From Methanosarcina siciliae T4/M (GTDB lineage: Archaea; Halobacteriota; Methanosarcinia; Methanosarcinales; Methanosarcinaceae), in assembly GCF_000970085.1 (NCBI RefSeq), contig NZ_CP009506.1:1364001-1428000 (forward strand): a DNA stretch of 64,000 nt, written 5' to 3'. Positions 9,062 through 18,110 of the stretch are shown here, piece by piece (position 1 is the first letter of the stretch; every line of letters starts with the position of its first letter). The notes below the pieces were generated by a model. It searched no databases. It was not told the DNA's origin and saw only the letters and a list, made by a program, of their open reading frames with translations. Both the position numbers and the translations under genes were made by a program.

Positions 9062-10370
9062 CTACAAGTGTGCAAGTAATGATGGAACCTGGGATTCGGT
9101 AAAGGCTCAATCCAGACCAGATTATAAAATTATTTCCATTTTTAAAAGAACAAAGAGGTTCCAATTTACCTCTTATTTTTATTTATTCATCATTTTTGGC
9201 TTTGTGCAAATTATTGAATCCGGAATGCTTTCTGGATATTGCGAAATAAAGAAACAAACTCCAGTTTAATAGTGAATCCAAGAGCTCGCTAAAAAAGTAA
9301 AAGAAAATAATTTGGTGGTTCCGTTTTTAGGAAAATTCTGTTTTTAGGAAAAGAACTGGAGTTTTATTTCCAGTTATCTCCTTTTCCTTTCCCGATTATT
9401 GAACGTTTTTTGGGAAGGGTTTTATTTTACGCATACCGTTTTTAGATGTTGGTTATTACTCCAGGGATGGAGCTGTTGGTGTCTCGCATTTTTCTTCAAA
9501 TTATTCTGGCTTCATTTGTGTTGGGTGTCGCGTTGAAATATATTCTTGAAGGCAGATTTGAAGATCTTTTGGGAAGACTTGTATCTGAGTGTTCCTGATA
9601 TTCTCTTTTTTAGAATCCGTTTTTTTAGAATCCGTTTTTTTAGAATCCGTTTTTTTAGAATCCGTTTTTTTAGAATCCGTTTTTTTAGAATCCGTTTTTT
9701 AGATCCCGCTCGTTTTTTTAGATTCCATCCGTTTTTTAGATTCTACCCGTTTTTAGACTCTGTTTTTTAGATCCTACTCGTTTTATTAGATTCCATTCGT
9801 TTTTTAGATTCTACCCGTTTTTAGACTCTGTTTTTAGGTTCAATTCGTTTTTAGAGATATTACCAGGTCGTTTTTTATCATTTTATTGGAAGTTTTCAGT
9901 CAATTTTTTATTTTCAAGGGTTGAGTTCGAGCAATTTTTGGCTTTATGGGCTTTTTCTGTCAATTGGTTGGGTAAGTTCGCCGTTTTTCGGTGGAGGAAA
10001 TTTTAGCTTTATCTGTAAACTTATCCGCTTTCCGAATTGTTTTTTACTTTTTTCCGGCTTAGGAGGTAAGCTCTTCCTGCATTTCAGGGAAGTTTTCGGG
10101 TTTATGTTTTATTTGTTGAAAGCAACCCGAAGAGCTTCAGGATTTTTATCTTTGAGGCTGGGATAAATGTACGGTCACGGAGCAGGAACCCGTGTAAAAC
10201 TGGTTCCAGTGGCTTCTGTGGAACTGTTTCCTTCATTCTGGCTCACCTTTTAGATTTGAATTTATTCTTTATGTTTGCCGGCAGACGGTAACTTATTACC
10301 TATTATTCATATATAAATGTTTGTATTAGAGAAACAAACTGTTTTTCCGAGCCGTCATCAAAAAATATTT
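9062..10370. other. 1.3-kb gene-free region rich in repeats
   Basis: No credible coding sequence. The middle is a tandem-repeat tract (9611-9855, listed separately). The flanks are AT-rich; phrases such as GTTTTTAGGAAAA recur at 9320-9350. A reading frame of 74 codons across the repeats encodes only FFRIR iterations and is not a gene. Confidence 0.6.
9611..9855. repeat. Tandem repeat tract, 15-bp unit plus degenerate higher-order copies
   Basis: Six exact copies of TAGAATCCGTTTTTT run from 9611 to 9700. They pass into degenerate units (AGATTCCATCCGTTTTTT, AGATTCTACCCGTTTTT, AGACTCTGTTTTTT). A block of about 50 bp at 9721-9770 is repeated almost exactly at 9789-9837, so two levels of expansion are visible. 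Nothing suggests coding. Confidence 0.92.
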
Positions 10371-11807
10371 TCAAAACCCCTGTTCAACAGGCTTGTTCAG
10401 GGGCTCTGTTTTCAGGATTGTGCTGAGGTAGAGCCTTGCCCAGACAAAGGTTACTCCGGCCCCCATTCCGTTTCCTATAACAATTCCCCACCAGGCCCCT
10501 ACCTGGCCCATGTTCAGAGTGAAGGCGAAAAGAGCCGCAAAGAGCGGGGTAAATACTATGGTTCTCAGGAGATTTGCAGTAAGGGCATTCATGCCTTTTC
10601 CCGCGCCCTGGAAGAAAGATGTTGAGAGCATTCCTAAGGAGACTGAAGGGTAGAAGATACAGATCACACGCAGGAAGTGGACGAGGTCCGGTGCGATATG
10701 GGCGGCGTCTTCTGTCTGCGTGAAAACGGCTGCAATCTGAGGTGCAAAAATAAAAGTAAATACGGCAACCCCGCTTTCGATGAGGAGTCCCAGTTTTATT
10801 GCATAGGTATGGGCTGTTTTGGCTTTTTCAAATTCCTTTGCTCCGAAGGCAGCTCCGGAAACCGAAACCATAGCTGTTGCAATTCCTATCAGAGGAGCAA
10901 TTGCAATGGTTGCAACCCGCCAGCCGGTGGAATAGACAGCAACCCCGTCGGTATTGCTTACATTCACGATAATGAGGTTGAGGATAAGCATGGACAATGA
11001 CATGGAAAGCTGCTGAGTCGAGGCAGGGATTGTTACCCTGAAGATGTCATTTACAATGTCCTTTTCAAAGCTGAAGTCTTTAAAATTGAAGGAGACAAAA
11101 GTATCCTTTCTTAAAAAGAGCCAGTTCAGCATCATCAGTGAAGAAACGGCTAATGAAAGCAGGGTTGCCCAGGCTGCGCCCGCAATTCCCATGTTAAAAG
11201 TGTATATGAAAATAGGGTCAAGGACAATATTCAGGGCTGCACCGAGGACCATTGCCTGCATTGCCCGCTTTGAATCCCCTTCGGCCCTGAGGATGGCGTT
11301 AGCTACGTTCGTAAAGAAAACTACTAAGCTCCCGAGGAATATCACCCTCGCGTAAGCTACTGCAAGGTATGTTGTCTGTCCTGCTCCTACCAGAGAGAAG
11401 ATCTGAGGGGCAAAAACATAGAAGGGGATGGTAAATATCAGCACAAGCAGCATCATCATTACAATCGTATGTACGGCTACATTGTCTGCCCCTGCTTTGT
11501 CCCGGGCACCTATCCGCCTGGAAATTGCAGACCCTCCTCCTATTCCAAGCCCATTGGAAAGAGCCATGCTTATGAAAAAGAAAGGAAATACAAAGCCCAT
11601 CGCAGCAAGCGCATCTGCCCCAAGCCCGGAAACCCAGTAGGTGTCTACAAGCTGGTAAACAGTCTGGACGGACATTGCAACAATCATCGGGACTGAGAGT
11701 TTGATAATGGCTTTTTTCGGGTCTCCGGAAAGGATTTCAACTCCTTCCGCATTCATTTCCTCCGGAAAATTTCCGGAATCCGTTTTTTCGGCTGGTGCAC
11801 TGTACAT
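10371..11807 (-). CDS. MATE family multidrug/metabolite exporter, copy 1
   Basis: A polytopic membrane protein of about 478 residues in the MATE family (cation-coupled efflux). The first conserved block, AIIKLSVPMIVAMSVQTVYQ, precedes a membrane segment and VDTYWVSGLGADALAAMGF. The mid-loop SRRIGARDKAGADNVAVHT and the RAEGDSKRAMQAMVLG block are family hallmarks, and the second half repeats the first as expected (12 segments). ATG 11807 follows CGGGAAG; an in-frame TTG two codons earlier is possible. A frameshifted paralog lies just upstream on the same strand and two more copies lie at 25.6 and 32.6 kb. Substrate unknown. Confidence 0.93.
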   Translation of the reverse strand: MYSAPAEKTDSGNFPEEMNAEGVEILSGDPKKAIIKLSVPMIVAMSVQTVYQLVDTYWVSGLGADALAAMGFVFPFFFISMALSNGLGIGGGSAISRRIGARDKAGADNVAVHTIVMMMLLVLIFTIPFYVFAPQIFSLVGAGQTTYLAVAYARVIFLGSLVVFFTNVANAILRAEGDSKRAMQAMVLGAALNIVLDPIFIYTFNMGIAGAAWATLLSLAVSSLMMLNWLFLRKDTFVSFNFKDFSFEKDIVNDIFRVTIPASTQQLSMSLSMLILNLIIVNVSNTDGVAVYSTGWRVATIAIAPLIGIATAMVSVSGAAFGAKEFEKAKTAHTYAIKLGLLIESGVAVFTFIFAPQIAAVFTQTEDAAHIAPDLVHFLRVICIFYPSVSLGMLSTSFFQGAGKGMNALTANLLRTIVFTPLFAALFAFTLNMGQVGAWWGIVIGNGMGAGVTFVWARLYLSTILKTEPLNKPVEQGF

Positions 11808-12079
11808 TTTCAAATCTTCCCGTGATCTTCAAATTCTTCTTTCTGCCTTAAGTTCCCTCTCTAATAAGTTTTATTTATCCTTACCTCACCTCGCCGAGGT
11901 ATCCGTTTATCTGATATACCTCCTGCCTTATCTTTAGCTTCAAAACTCTTCCTTAGAGCCTGCTGAAGTTGAATTTATGACTTTCCGAACTTGCCTTCAA
12001 TAAGCTTCAGGGAAGGAAAACTTCAAAATAAGGTGAATTGCAGAGATAAAAAGGTAAAAGAATAGAACTCTTTAATTTT

Positions 12080-12313
12080 TTAAATTTCTTGCTGTTTTTT
12101 GTTCCGTTTTTGGGTAGACTGTTTTTTCTGTTCATTTTTGGTAAGATGGGATTCGGGTTGTTTCAGGAGATTGATTTCATTGATATGTACGTTCCCTGAT
12201 TTATTCCTTCCCTGAAGATTTATTTGTTGATCTCCCAGAGTTTCGGATGCAGGAATGAGGCCGAAATCTTTTAAAATTTTGATTTTTGCAGCCGGGATTA
12301 ACAGTGCCGTCAT
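12080..12313 (-). CDS. Doubtful short hypothetical protein
   Basis: A 77-codon frame with a very Lys/Gln/Asn-rich C-terminus (NEQKKQSTQKRNKKQQEI) and no recognisable domain. There is no clear ribosome-binding site. A dyad at 12450-12463 lies about 140 bp upstream. The composition could simply reflect AT-rich DNA, so I list it only as a possibility. Confidence 0.2.
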   Translation of the reverse strand: MTALLIPAAKIKILKDFGLIPASETLGDQQINLQGRNKSGNVHINEINLLKQPESHLTKNEQKKQSTQKRNKKQQEI

Positions 12314-12449
12314 TTAGAATGAAAGCATGTAATACAGGTTCACTGGCTTTTTTTGTTTTTTTCTGTATCACGGGGTTTCACGCCCTTTCTTTATTTTGTA
12401 AGAATTCGAAAGGTCTGGTATATGCCACAATATAATTAGATTTTGAATA

Positions 12450-12463
12450 GTCAGAAATCTGAC
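12450..12463. promoter_or_regulatory. Palindromic candidate operator
   Basis: GTCAGA at 12450-12455 and TCTGAC at 12458-12463 form a perfect 6-bp inverted repeat around AA. A related half-site, TTAGATTTTGAA, lies at 12437-12448 and CTAAC follows. The core AGAAATCT resembles the dyads near 16.7 and 25.4 kb, which suggests a common regulator; this is inference. Confidence 0.35.
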
Positions 12464-12619
12464 TAACTGTCCCCGGGTTCTATTTATAGTTTATTATTCT
12501 GACCTGTGAAATCATTTCTGGAATCATTTATGAATACGATAGGTAACAAATCAGGGGATAACAGAAAATACCGGTTCCGGCAGAAAAATTGAAAAAAATG
12601 ATTACAAGATGGCGTTTTT

Positions 12620-14055
12620 TCAAGCTATGCTCTCTACCGTTATAATTGCCGTTTTTTCTGTTATTACTATATCTCTCAGGAATATCTTCACCCATGAAAA
12701 GATGATCACGCATGAAATGCCGTTGCCTGCAACAAGTCCCCACCAGATTCCTTTTATTCCCATGTTGAGGGTAAAAGCAAATATAGTTGCAAAGAGGGGA
12801 GTTATTATGGTCCTCAGGATCGTTGCAGTAAGGGCGTCCATCCCTTTTCCGGCTCCCTGGAAAATACATGAGGACAGCATTCCAAACCCGACCGTTGGCA
12901 GGTAAATGGAGACAATTCTTAAAAATACTTCAAGGTCTCCTGCAATATGAGTTGCGGTTTCGGCCCGGGTAAAAACGGCTGCTATTTGAGGGGCCAATGC
13001 AAAAATCAGGAGGGCAATCCCTGCTTCTATAAGGAGTCCCAGCTTTATCGAGTATGTAAGGGCAGTTTCCGCTTTTTCAAAAGCTCGGGCCCCGAAGGAA
13101 GCCCCGCTTACGGAGACAACGGCTGTTGCTACCCCCATAAGGGGCGCGCAGGCGACTGTTATAACCTTCCAGCCCGTGGAAAATACCGCAACACTGTCGG
13201 TGTCGCTGACCGCAATGATGATTAGGTTCATTGCAAGCAGGGTAATGGACAGTGTAATGTGCTGGATCGAAGACGGAATTCCGATACTGAGAATGTCTTT
13301 TACGATGTCTCTTTTGAAGCCGAAGCCCCGAAAGTTGAAGGATATGTAGGTGTTTTTCTTGAAAAAGAACCAGTTAAACATCAGGAGTGAAGAATCGCCA
13401 GTGAAACCAATGTGGCCCAGGCTGCCCCGGCAATCCCCAGTTTCAGGGTATAAATGAAAATCGGGTCCAGGATGATATTCAGGCCCGCTCCGAGTACCAT
13501 AGCCTGCATCGCCCTTTTTGAGTCTCCTTCGCTTCGGATGATGGAGTTGGCCACGTTGGTGAAAAAGACCACGATGCTCCCCAGAAAGATAACTCTTGCA
13601 TAGGCCACGGCAAGTCCCGTAGTTTTTCCCGCCCCGACCGGGGTAAAGATTTGCGGGGCAAAAGTGTAGAAAGGTATGGAAAATACGAGCACGAGGATAA
13701 GTATCAATATTATAGTGTGCACCGCAACCTCGTCAGCTCCTTCTTTGTCCCTGGCTCCGATTCTGCGGGAAATTGCGGCTCCCCCTCCTATCCCTAGCCC
13801 GTTCGAAAGGGACATGCTGATGAAGAAAAAAGGAAAAACAAAGCCCATTGCTGCCAGGGCGTCGGCTCCGAGCCCCGAGACCCAGTAGGTATCGACCAGC
13901 TGGTAAATGTTCTGTACGGACATGGCAACAATCATGGGAATTGCCAGTTTTAAGATGGCTTTTTTGGGATCACCGAGAAGTGTATCAACACCTTTTGTTT
14001 TCGATTCTGCAGCAGAGCTGAACAGGCCTGCTTTTTCGACCGGATTATTGTGCAT
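12620..14055 (-). pseudogene. MATE family exporter, copy 2, disrupted by a 1-nt frameshift
   Basis: Two fragments on the same strand together make one full-length MATE protein. The N-terminal half (14055 to about 13392) has AILKLAIPMIVAMSVQNIYQ, VDTYWVSGLGADALAAMGF and SRRIGARDKEGADEVAVHT. The C-terminal half continues at MFNWFFFKKNTYISFNFRGF and ends ITVESIA. The coding strand reads GCGATTCTTCACTCC at the break (near 13391-13395); one extra T would restore SSLLMFNW exactly where the intact paralog at 10371 has SSLMMLNW. Everything else is well conserved, so the lesion is recent or a sequencing error in a T run. Confidence 0.88.
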
Positions 14056-14185
14056 ATTCAAGTCTTCCTATGGTTCTTTTTTCGTCTTGATTTCTCCGTT
14101 TTCCTTCCTTCCCCCAGATATTTTTTCAATCAATGGTTTCGCAAACGTGCCTACTTAAAATCTGTCCGGTCAACTAATCGGGTTC

Positions 14186-14644
14186 TCAGTTCCTTTCATC
14201 CAGTTTCTTAAAAAATTTTATCATATTTTCAAGGCTTTCCTGGTAACTGATTATTTCGTCCTCATCCAGCTTTCCAAGGACTTCGGCTACAATCGCCTGT
14301 ATTTCCCCAGTGAGCCAGTTTCTGTATTCTCTGCCGTTTTCAGTGAGGGATATCAGGGTTTTCCTGCGGTCTTCAGGGTCACCTCTTCTACGGATCACAC
14401 CTTCTTCTTCCAGGGCGTCGATCATGCTTGTCAGGCTTCCTTTCTGGAGGTCCAGGTATTCTCCCAGGACAGAGGGGATAATTTCTCCCTTCATTCCGAT
14501 GACCATGATAGCTCTTTTCTGGTTCTTGTTCAGGTTATAGGGGCCGTCTCCCACTTCATGGAAAGCTTTTGAGAAATTCTTGTGGAAGAGGTTCAGGAGG
14601 TCGAACTGGAGTTCGGCTACTTCTTTTATTTTCTTTTGTTTCAT
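14186..14644 (-). CDS. MarR family transcriptional regulator
   Basis: A 152-residue winged-helix protein. The recognition region is VLGEYLDLQKGSLTSMIDAL followed by the wing EEGVIRRRGDPEDRRKTLIS, with the DPxDRR signature of MarR proteins. Flanking helices provide the dimer interface. It lies 130 bp upstream of the frameshifted MATE gene on the same strand, an arrangement common for MarR-controlled efflux pumps, so it probably regulates MATE expression in response to a small molecule. A palindrome just upstream (14666-14679) may be its own operator. Confidence 0.92.
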   Translation of the reverse strand: MKQKKIKEVAELQFDLLNLFHKNFSKAFHEVGDGPYNLNKNQKRAIMVIGMKGEIIPSVLGEYLDLQKGSLTSMIDALEEEGVIRRRGDPEDRRKTLISLTENGREYRNWLTGEIQAIVAEVLGKLDEDEIISYQESLENMIKFFKKLDERN

Positions 14645-14665
14645 AAGGTCTCACACAGATGCTTT

Positions 14666-14679
14666 GTTATTGTAATAAC
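14666..14679. promoter_or_regulatory. Candidate MarR operator
   Basis: GTTATT (14666-14671) and AATAAC (14674-14679) form a perfect inverted repeat with a 2-nt centre, 22-35 bp upstream of the marR start codon. Position and symmetry fit autoregulation; not proven. Confidence 0.45.
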
Positions 14680-14699
14680 TCAGAAGATACGACCAATGG

Positions 14700-15169
14700 T
14701 CTTTTTTTATAGGTTGTTCGCCAGGAATTTTTGATTTCAGCTGGATACCCCGCTAGCTTGCCACGGGTATGAAAATTGGGTAGGGGTGCGAACATACCTT
14801 CGTTGCTTGCAGCGGGGTGCTTCAGTGCAACTCTGGTTTTTTTTGAATTCGTATTGTTTATATTCTTATCGTTAGAATCAATATTATATCAAACAAAATT
14901 ATTCAGTTTCAGATAATTTGATTTCTAACTAATTTGTTCCCTGTTTAGAGCTTCTGATTTGAAATGGATTATTGTTTTTCCCTGTGGCTTTCTGGGCAAA
15001 CCATGGAGACCGCTGTTTGATGATAAATTCCATAAATGCTTGCTGAGAAGGAATAAAAAGCCAATTCTCTGCAGTATTGGAAAAGTTTCCGGAAAAAAAT
15101 TTGAAATAAAATTGTCGAACACAGTTTGCAGGGATGGGAAGTAAAAAATTTGCGGAAATAATTCAGCTT
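14700..15169. other. Intergenic region with a repeated element and operator-like motifs
   Basis: A segment at about 14745-14830 contains CCCCGCT and, 60 bp later, its inverse AGCGGGG. It also contains the phrase CGAACATACCTTCGTTGCTT, which recurs in altered form near 37510 (a 44-bp similarity). At 14870-14877 GTTAGAAT and at 14919-14928 GATTTCTAAC match motifs found upstream of the metal-uptake genes. No gene is supported. Confidence 0.5.
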
Positions 15170-15562
15170 TTAGAGTGCTTCTTCTACTCTCCTGTATACC
15201 AGGTCGGCAATGAGCTCGTCGGCGCCCAGAGGCTTTGCATAGCAGAGGGGAACTTCTTTCCCGTCGATGCTAAGGCACCCGCAACCATTCTCGTCCAGGT
15301 TGAGGATAGCCGGGATGTCTTCTTCGATGTGCAACCCCGAGGTTAAGAAGACCGGCACGGCTGCGACTTTCGTCACTCCTGTCCCGGAGAATGCTGCAAT
15401 AGCCTCGCCCAGGGCAGGCTCACTGTTCTCCATGAAACCGGCTCTTATAACCACGTCAATGTGCTTCTCTGCAATGTAAGCAGCGATCTGTGTAACGACT
15501 TCCTTGTTGTAAGGTAGTTTGCTTCCGTGCCCGATGGCCAGGATTCCGATTTTTTCTGTCAT
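15170..15562 (-). CDS. cfbA: Sirohydrochlorin metal chelatase (CbiX-S/CfbA type)
   Basis: A short 130-residue chelatase of the archaeal CbiX-S class, which works as a homodimer. In methanogens it is CfbA, inserting Ni2+ into sirohydrochlorin at the first step of coenzyme F430 synthesis; it can also insert Co2+ for cobamides. The catalytic/metal-binding His is in ILAIGHGSKLPYNKE, and a second His occurs in FLTSGLHIEEDIP. I start at ATG 15562, which has GAGG 8 bp upstream and sits where family members begin. It lies about 100 bp downstream of a CooC-like ATPase gene on the same strand, so both may belong to nickel handling. Confidence 0.9.
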   Translation of the reverse strand: MTEKIGILAIGHGSKLPYNKEVVTQIAAYIAEKHIDVVIRAGFMENSEPALGEAIAAFSGTGVTKVAAVPVFLTSGLHIEEDIPAILNLDENGCGCLSIDGKEVPLCYAKPLGADELIADLVYRRVEEAL

Positions 15563-15665
15563 TTTTAGTGCCTCATTTCTGTATGCATGTCTGCACCGTT
15601 TAATCCGAAACATACTTAATTTAGTTTACATCTCCCATCTGGGGACAATCGTGGGACCAAACCTT

Positions 15666-16424
15666 TCAATTCTCCATCAGGGTCTGCCACAGGTGCTTAA
15701 TTTCGGCCTTATCCGTCATGATCTCCTCTCCCCTGAGCCCTGCCAGTGAGAGGGAGCTATCCGCCGGGATCGCCGCAATGACTGTATTCCGGTCCTCGAG
15801 AGTTTCCCGCATGAATTGTTCGTTTGCCCCGTCCACTTTGTTCAGGACAAAATATACCGGTTTTCCGATGCTTCCACTTAATTCCGCAACTTTTTCGGAT
15901 AATCTCATGGATTCGTAGGACGGATCTATCACCATGAGGATTGCATCTGCATTCTCCTCAATCCCTCTCCCGAAGTGCTCTATGCCAGCCTCCGTATCGG
16001 TGATTACTACTTCATCGGGATTCAGCCTCAGGTTGCCTATGAATTGTTTTACAAGCATCCCCATGGGACAGGCACATCCTTCTCCCACTTCGTGAATTTT
16101 CCCGATGGAAATAAGTTTCACTCCGTCCTTTTCCGGGCAATATGCCGGGGGAATATCGGAAAAGCTCCATTCATCCTCAAAAAAGGAAACCGATTACCAG
16201 TCGGGTTCGGCCTGCATGATTTTCTCAAGGACTGTCTTCTTGCCCCCGAAATAATCCGTGAAATCGGGGGGAAGGTCGATTCCCAGTTGCCGGTGGAGCC
16301 CAAAATTCGATTCGTCGGTATCGATGACAAGAACAGAACTTCCATTTTTTACAAGGGACTTTGCAAGGAGAGCCGCAATGGTACTCTTACCGCTCCCACC
16401 TTTTCCACATATAACGAGTTTCAT
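15666..16424 (-). pseudogene. CooC-like ATPase gene interrupted by an in-frame stop
   Basis: Two stretches in the same frame form a 252-codon CooC/MinD-superfamily ATPase. The first (from 16424) has the deviant Walker A MKLVICGKGGSGKSTIAA and stops at TAA (plus-strand 16194-16196) after QAEPDW. The second continues without a shift as SVSFFEDEWSFSDIPPAY and then KLISIGKIHEVGEGCACPMG, which carries the CxC nickel-binding motif of CooC, plus ITDTEAGIEHFGRG and VLNKVDG. A single A-to-T change (AAA to TAA) explains the break. The codon is ochre, so pyrrolysine read-through does not apply. CooC proteins help insert Ni into CO dehydrogenase; the neighbour is a nickel chelatase. Confidence 0.88.
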
Positions 16425-16950
16425 AAGTTATTTCCTCATTTTTTATTTTTAAGTTAGCTTGAAATTTTTGAAAAATCAGTAAATCGGATGCCTTTTAACT
16501 TCTGATTCCTTCCAAAATGTGATTTTTTGACACACATTTCTTCAATTTCCCTGGGAACTTGTTTTTCCTCCATTTTATGCCACTTTTTCAGTGTTATTTC
16601 GGATGATGCGGTTGCATATCCGGATTTCTTTCTTTTTCAGTTGAAAATTTACATGACTATCTCACCACTTGTTACTATTATTCGAATAAGCATTAAAACG
16701 TTTCGATTTCTAACTATCAGAAATCTAACCTTCTATGTTCACAGTTAGTGACTGTAAGTAAAGCAAATTTGTTTTTCTTAAAATTGGTACAAATTCTAAT
16801 TGTTAGAATACAAACCTTTTAATACACGCTTGATAGTTTTACTGGTACAAATAAATTTGAATTATTCTCAAGTAATTTTTAACTAAAGCAATTTTGTTTT
16901 ATCAATATTTATTGTCGTGAGCTAATACGAAAAATGGAGAGGAAATAACT
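16425..16950. other. Divergent intergenic region with operator-like dyads
   Basis: This 526-bp gap separates the CooC-like gene from the ABC importer operon. It holds the two dyads listed at 16705-16809. The rest is AT-rich and no gene is supported. Confidence 0.5.
16705..16809. promoter_or_regulatory. Two dyad motifs upstream of ABC importer operon
   Basis: GATTTCT (16705-16711) and AGAAATC (16719-16725) are perfect inverse copies around 7 nt. ATTCTAA (16793-16799) and TTAGAAT (16803-16809) are perfect inverse copies around TTG. Both belong to a T(T/A)CTAA-type motif seen again near 14.9 and 25.4 kb. They lie 140-250 bp before the substrate-binding protein gene and could bind a metal-responsive repressor; that is inference. 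Confidence 0.45.
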
Positions 16951-18078
16951 ATGAAGTACAAGAAGGAATTGGGGATCGGATTAGGAATTTTACTGGTACT
17001 GTCACTTTTTGTAGTCCTTTCAAACTCAAACACTCCTGACACAAAAACCGCAGATGAAGATTCCCGTATCACAATCATTGACTCCCTCGGCAGGGAAGTA
17101 ACCCTCGATAAACCTGCTGAAAGAATCGCATGCACCCATTACTCAGTCGATGAGATCCTCAAAGCCGTTGGAGCCTGGAATAGGGTAGTTGCACGGGACG
17201 GGTACATATCAGATGAAAATTTTTATCCGGGTTTGGATGAGATCCCGGCTATATGCCCGCCCAAAAACCCTATGGACATCAATTATGAAAAAACTGTAGA
17301 AGTCCGGCCGGATGTTCTCATCCTGCCGAAATTTGAATGGTATGACACCACTGATGAAATAATCAACACCTTTGAACCTGATATCCCGGTCGTTTTCGTA
17401 GATACACTAAATCCCGATTCTTTTTGTGACACTGTTCAGATTATCGGAAAAATTGTTGGGAATGAGGATGAAGCTCAGGAATTTATTGATTTTTACAGTG
17501 GAATTTATGACCCTATTGTAACTAAAACTTCACAACTTGCTCCGGAAGAGCGTTTGAATGTATTTTATAAGGCTTTTTCGGACAATCCTGAACAAATAAA
17601 AACCTATGGGAAAGAAATGCCCGGCGGTAACGAGTTATTTGAAGCTGCCGGTGGAAGAAACATCGCGGGAAATCTTCCTTTCGCTTATGCAGAAGTAGAT
17701 AATGAATGGGTCCTTGAACAGGACATTGATGCCATTGTAGTCATGTGCTGGGATAAACGTTATCCTGAAACATTCGGATATACCGTCCAGGACCCGGAAC
17801 TGGCTTTAGAGGGAGCTCAGGAGATCCGGGAAGAAATCATGGAACAGGATGTCTTTGCACATACTGACGCCGTTAAAAACGAAAAGGTGTACCTGCTTCA
17901 TAACGAATTGCTTTCCACCCCCAGGCATGTCATTGCCATAGCTTACATGGCCAAATGGTTCTATCCCGACATGTTTCCCGATCTCGATCCTGAAGCACTA
18001 CATCAGGAATACCTGAGCCGGTTTATGAATACCGATTATAACCTTTCCGATGCAGGGCTCTTTGCTTATCCTGCTTAA
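16951..18078 (+). CDS. FecB/BtuF-type ABC transporter substrate-binding protein, operon 1
   Basis: A 375-residue extracytoplasmic binding protein of the iron-complex/cobalamin family (PF01497). An N-terminal membrane segment (GIGLGILLVLSLFVVLSN) anchors or exports it, with no lipobox cysteine visible. The domain begins with ITIIDSLGREVTLDKPAERI and contains the paired lobes (VRPDVLILPKFEWYD; QDIDAIVVMCWDKRYPETFG). GGAGAGGAAAT precedes the ATG. It heads an operon of methyltransferase, FecC-type permease and ATPase. Ligand is unknown: iron chelate, corrinoid or another tetrapyrrole are all possible. Confidence 0.9.
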   Translation: MKYKKELGIGLGILLVLSLFVVLSNSNTPDTKTADEDSRITIIDSLGREVTLDKPAERIACTHYSVDEILKAVGAWNRVVARDGYISDENFYPGLDEIPAICPPKNPMDINYEKTVEVRPDVLILPKFEWYDTTDEIINTFEPDIPVVFVDTLNPDSFCDTVQIIGKIVGNEDEAQEFIDFYSGIYDPIVTKTSQLAPEERLNVFYKAFSDNPEQIKTYGKEMPGGNELFEAAGGRNIAGNLPFAYAEVDNEWVLEQDIDAIVVMCWDKRYPETFGYTVQDPELALEGAQEIREEIMEQDVFAHTDAVKNEKVYLLHNELLSTPRHVIAIAYMAKWFYPDMFPDLDPEALHQEYLSRFMNTDYNLSDAGLFAYPA

Positions 18079-18110
18079 GTGCATTTTTGACAGACATGAG
18101 AGTGATTACT

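Larger units (their letters stand above)
11808..12619. other. Intergenic region between two MATE genes
   Basis: About 800 bp between the frameshifted and intact MATE genes. It contains a short doubtful reading frame (12080-12313) and a palindromic site at 12450-12463, both listed separately. The remainder is AT-rich and unremarkable. Confidence 0.5.

Noticed and set aside
9546..9770. 74-codon plus-strand frame encoding FFRIR repeats
   Set aside because: It is only a translation of the 15-bp tandem repeat and has no ribosome-binding site or family.
16194..16196. Stop codon in the CooC-like gene as a pyrrolysine site
   Set aside because: The codon is TAA on the coding strand; pyrrolysine is inserted at TAG only.
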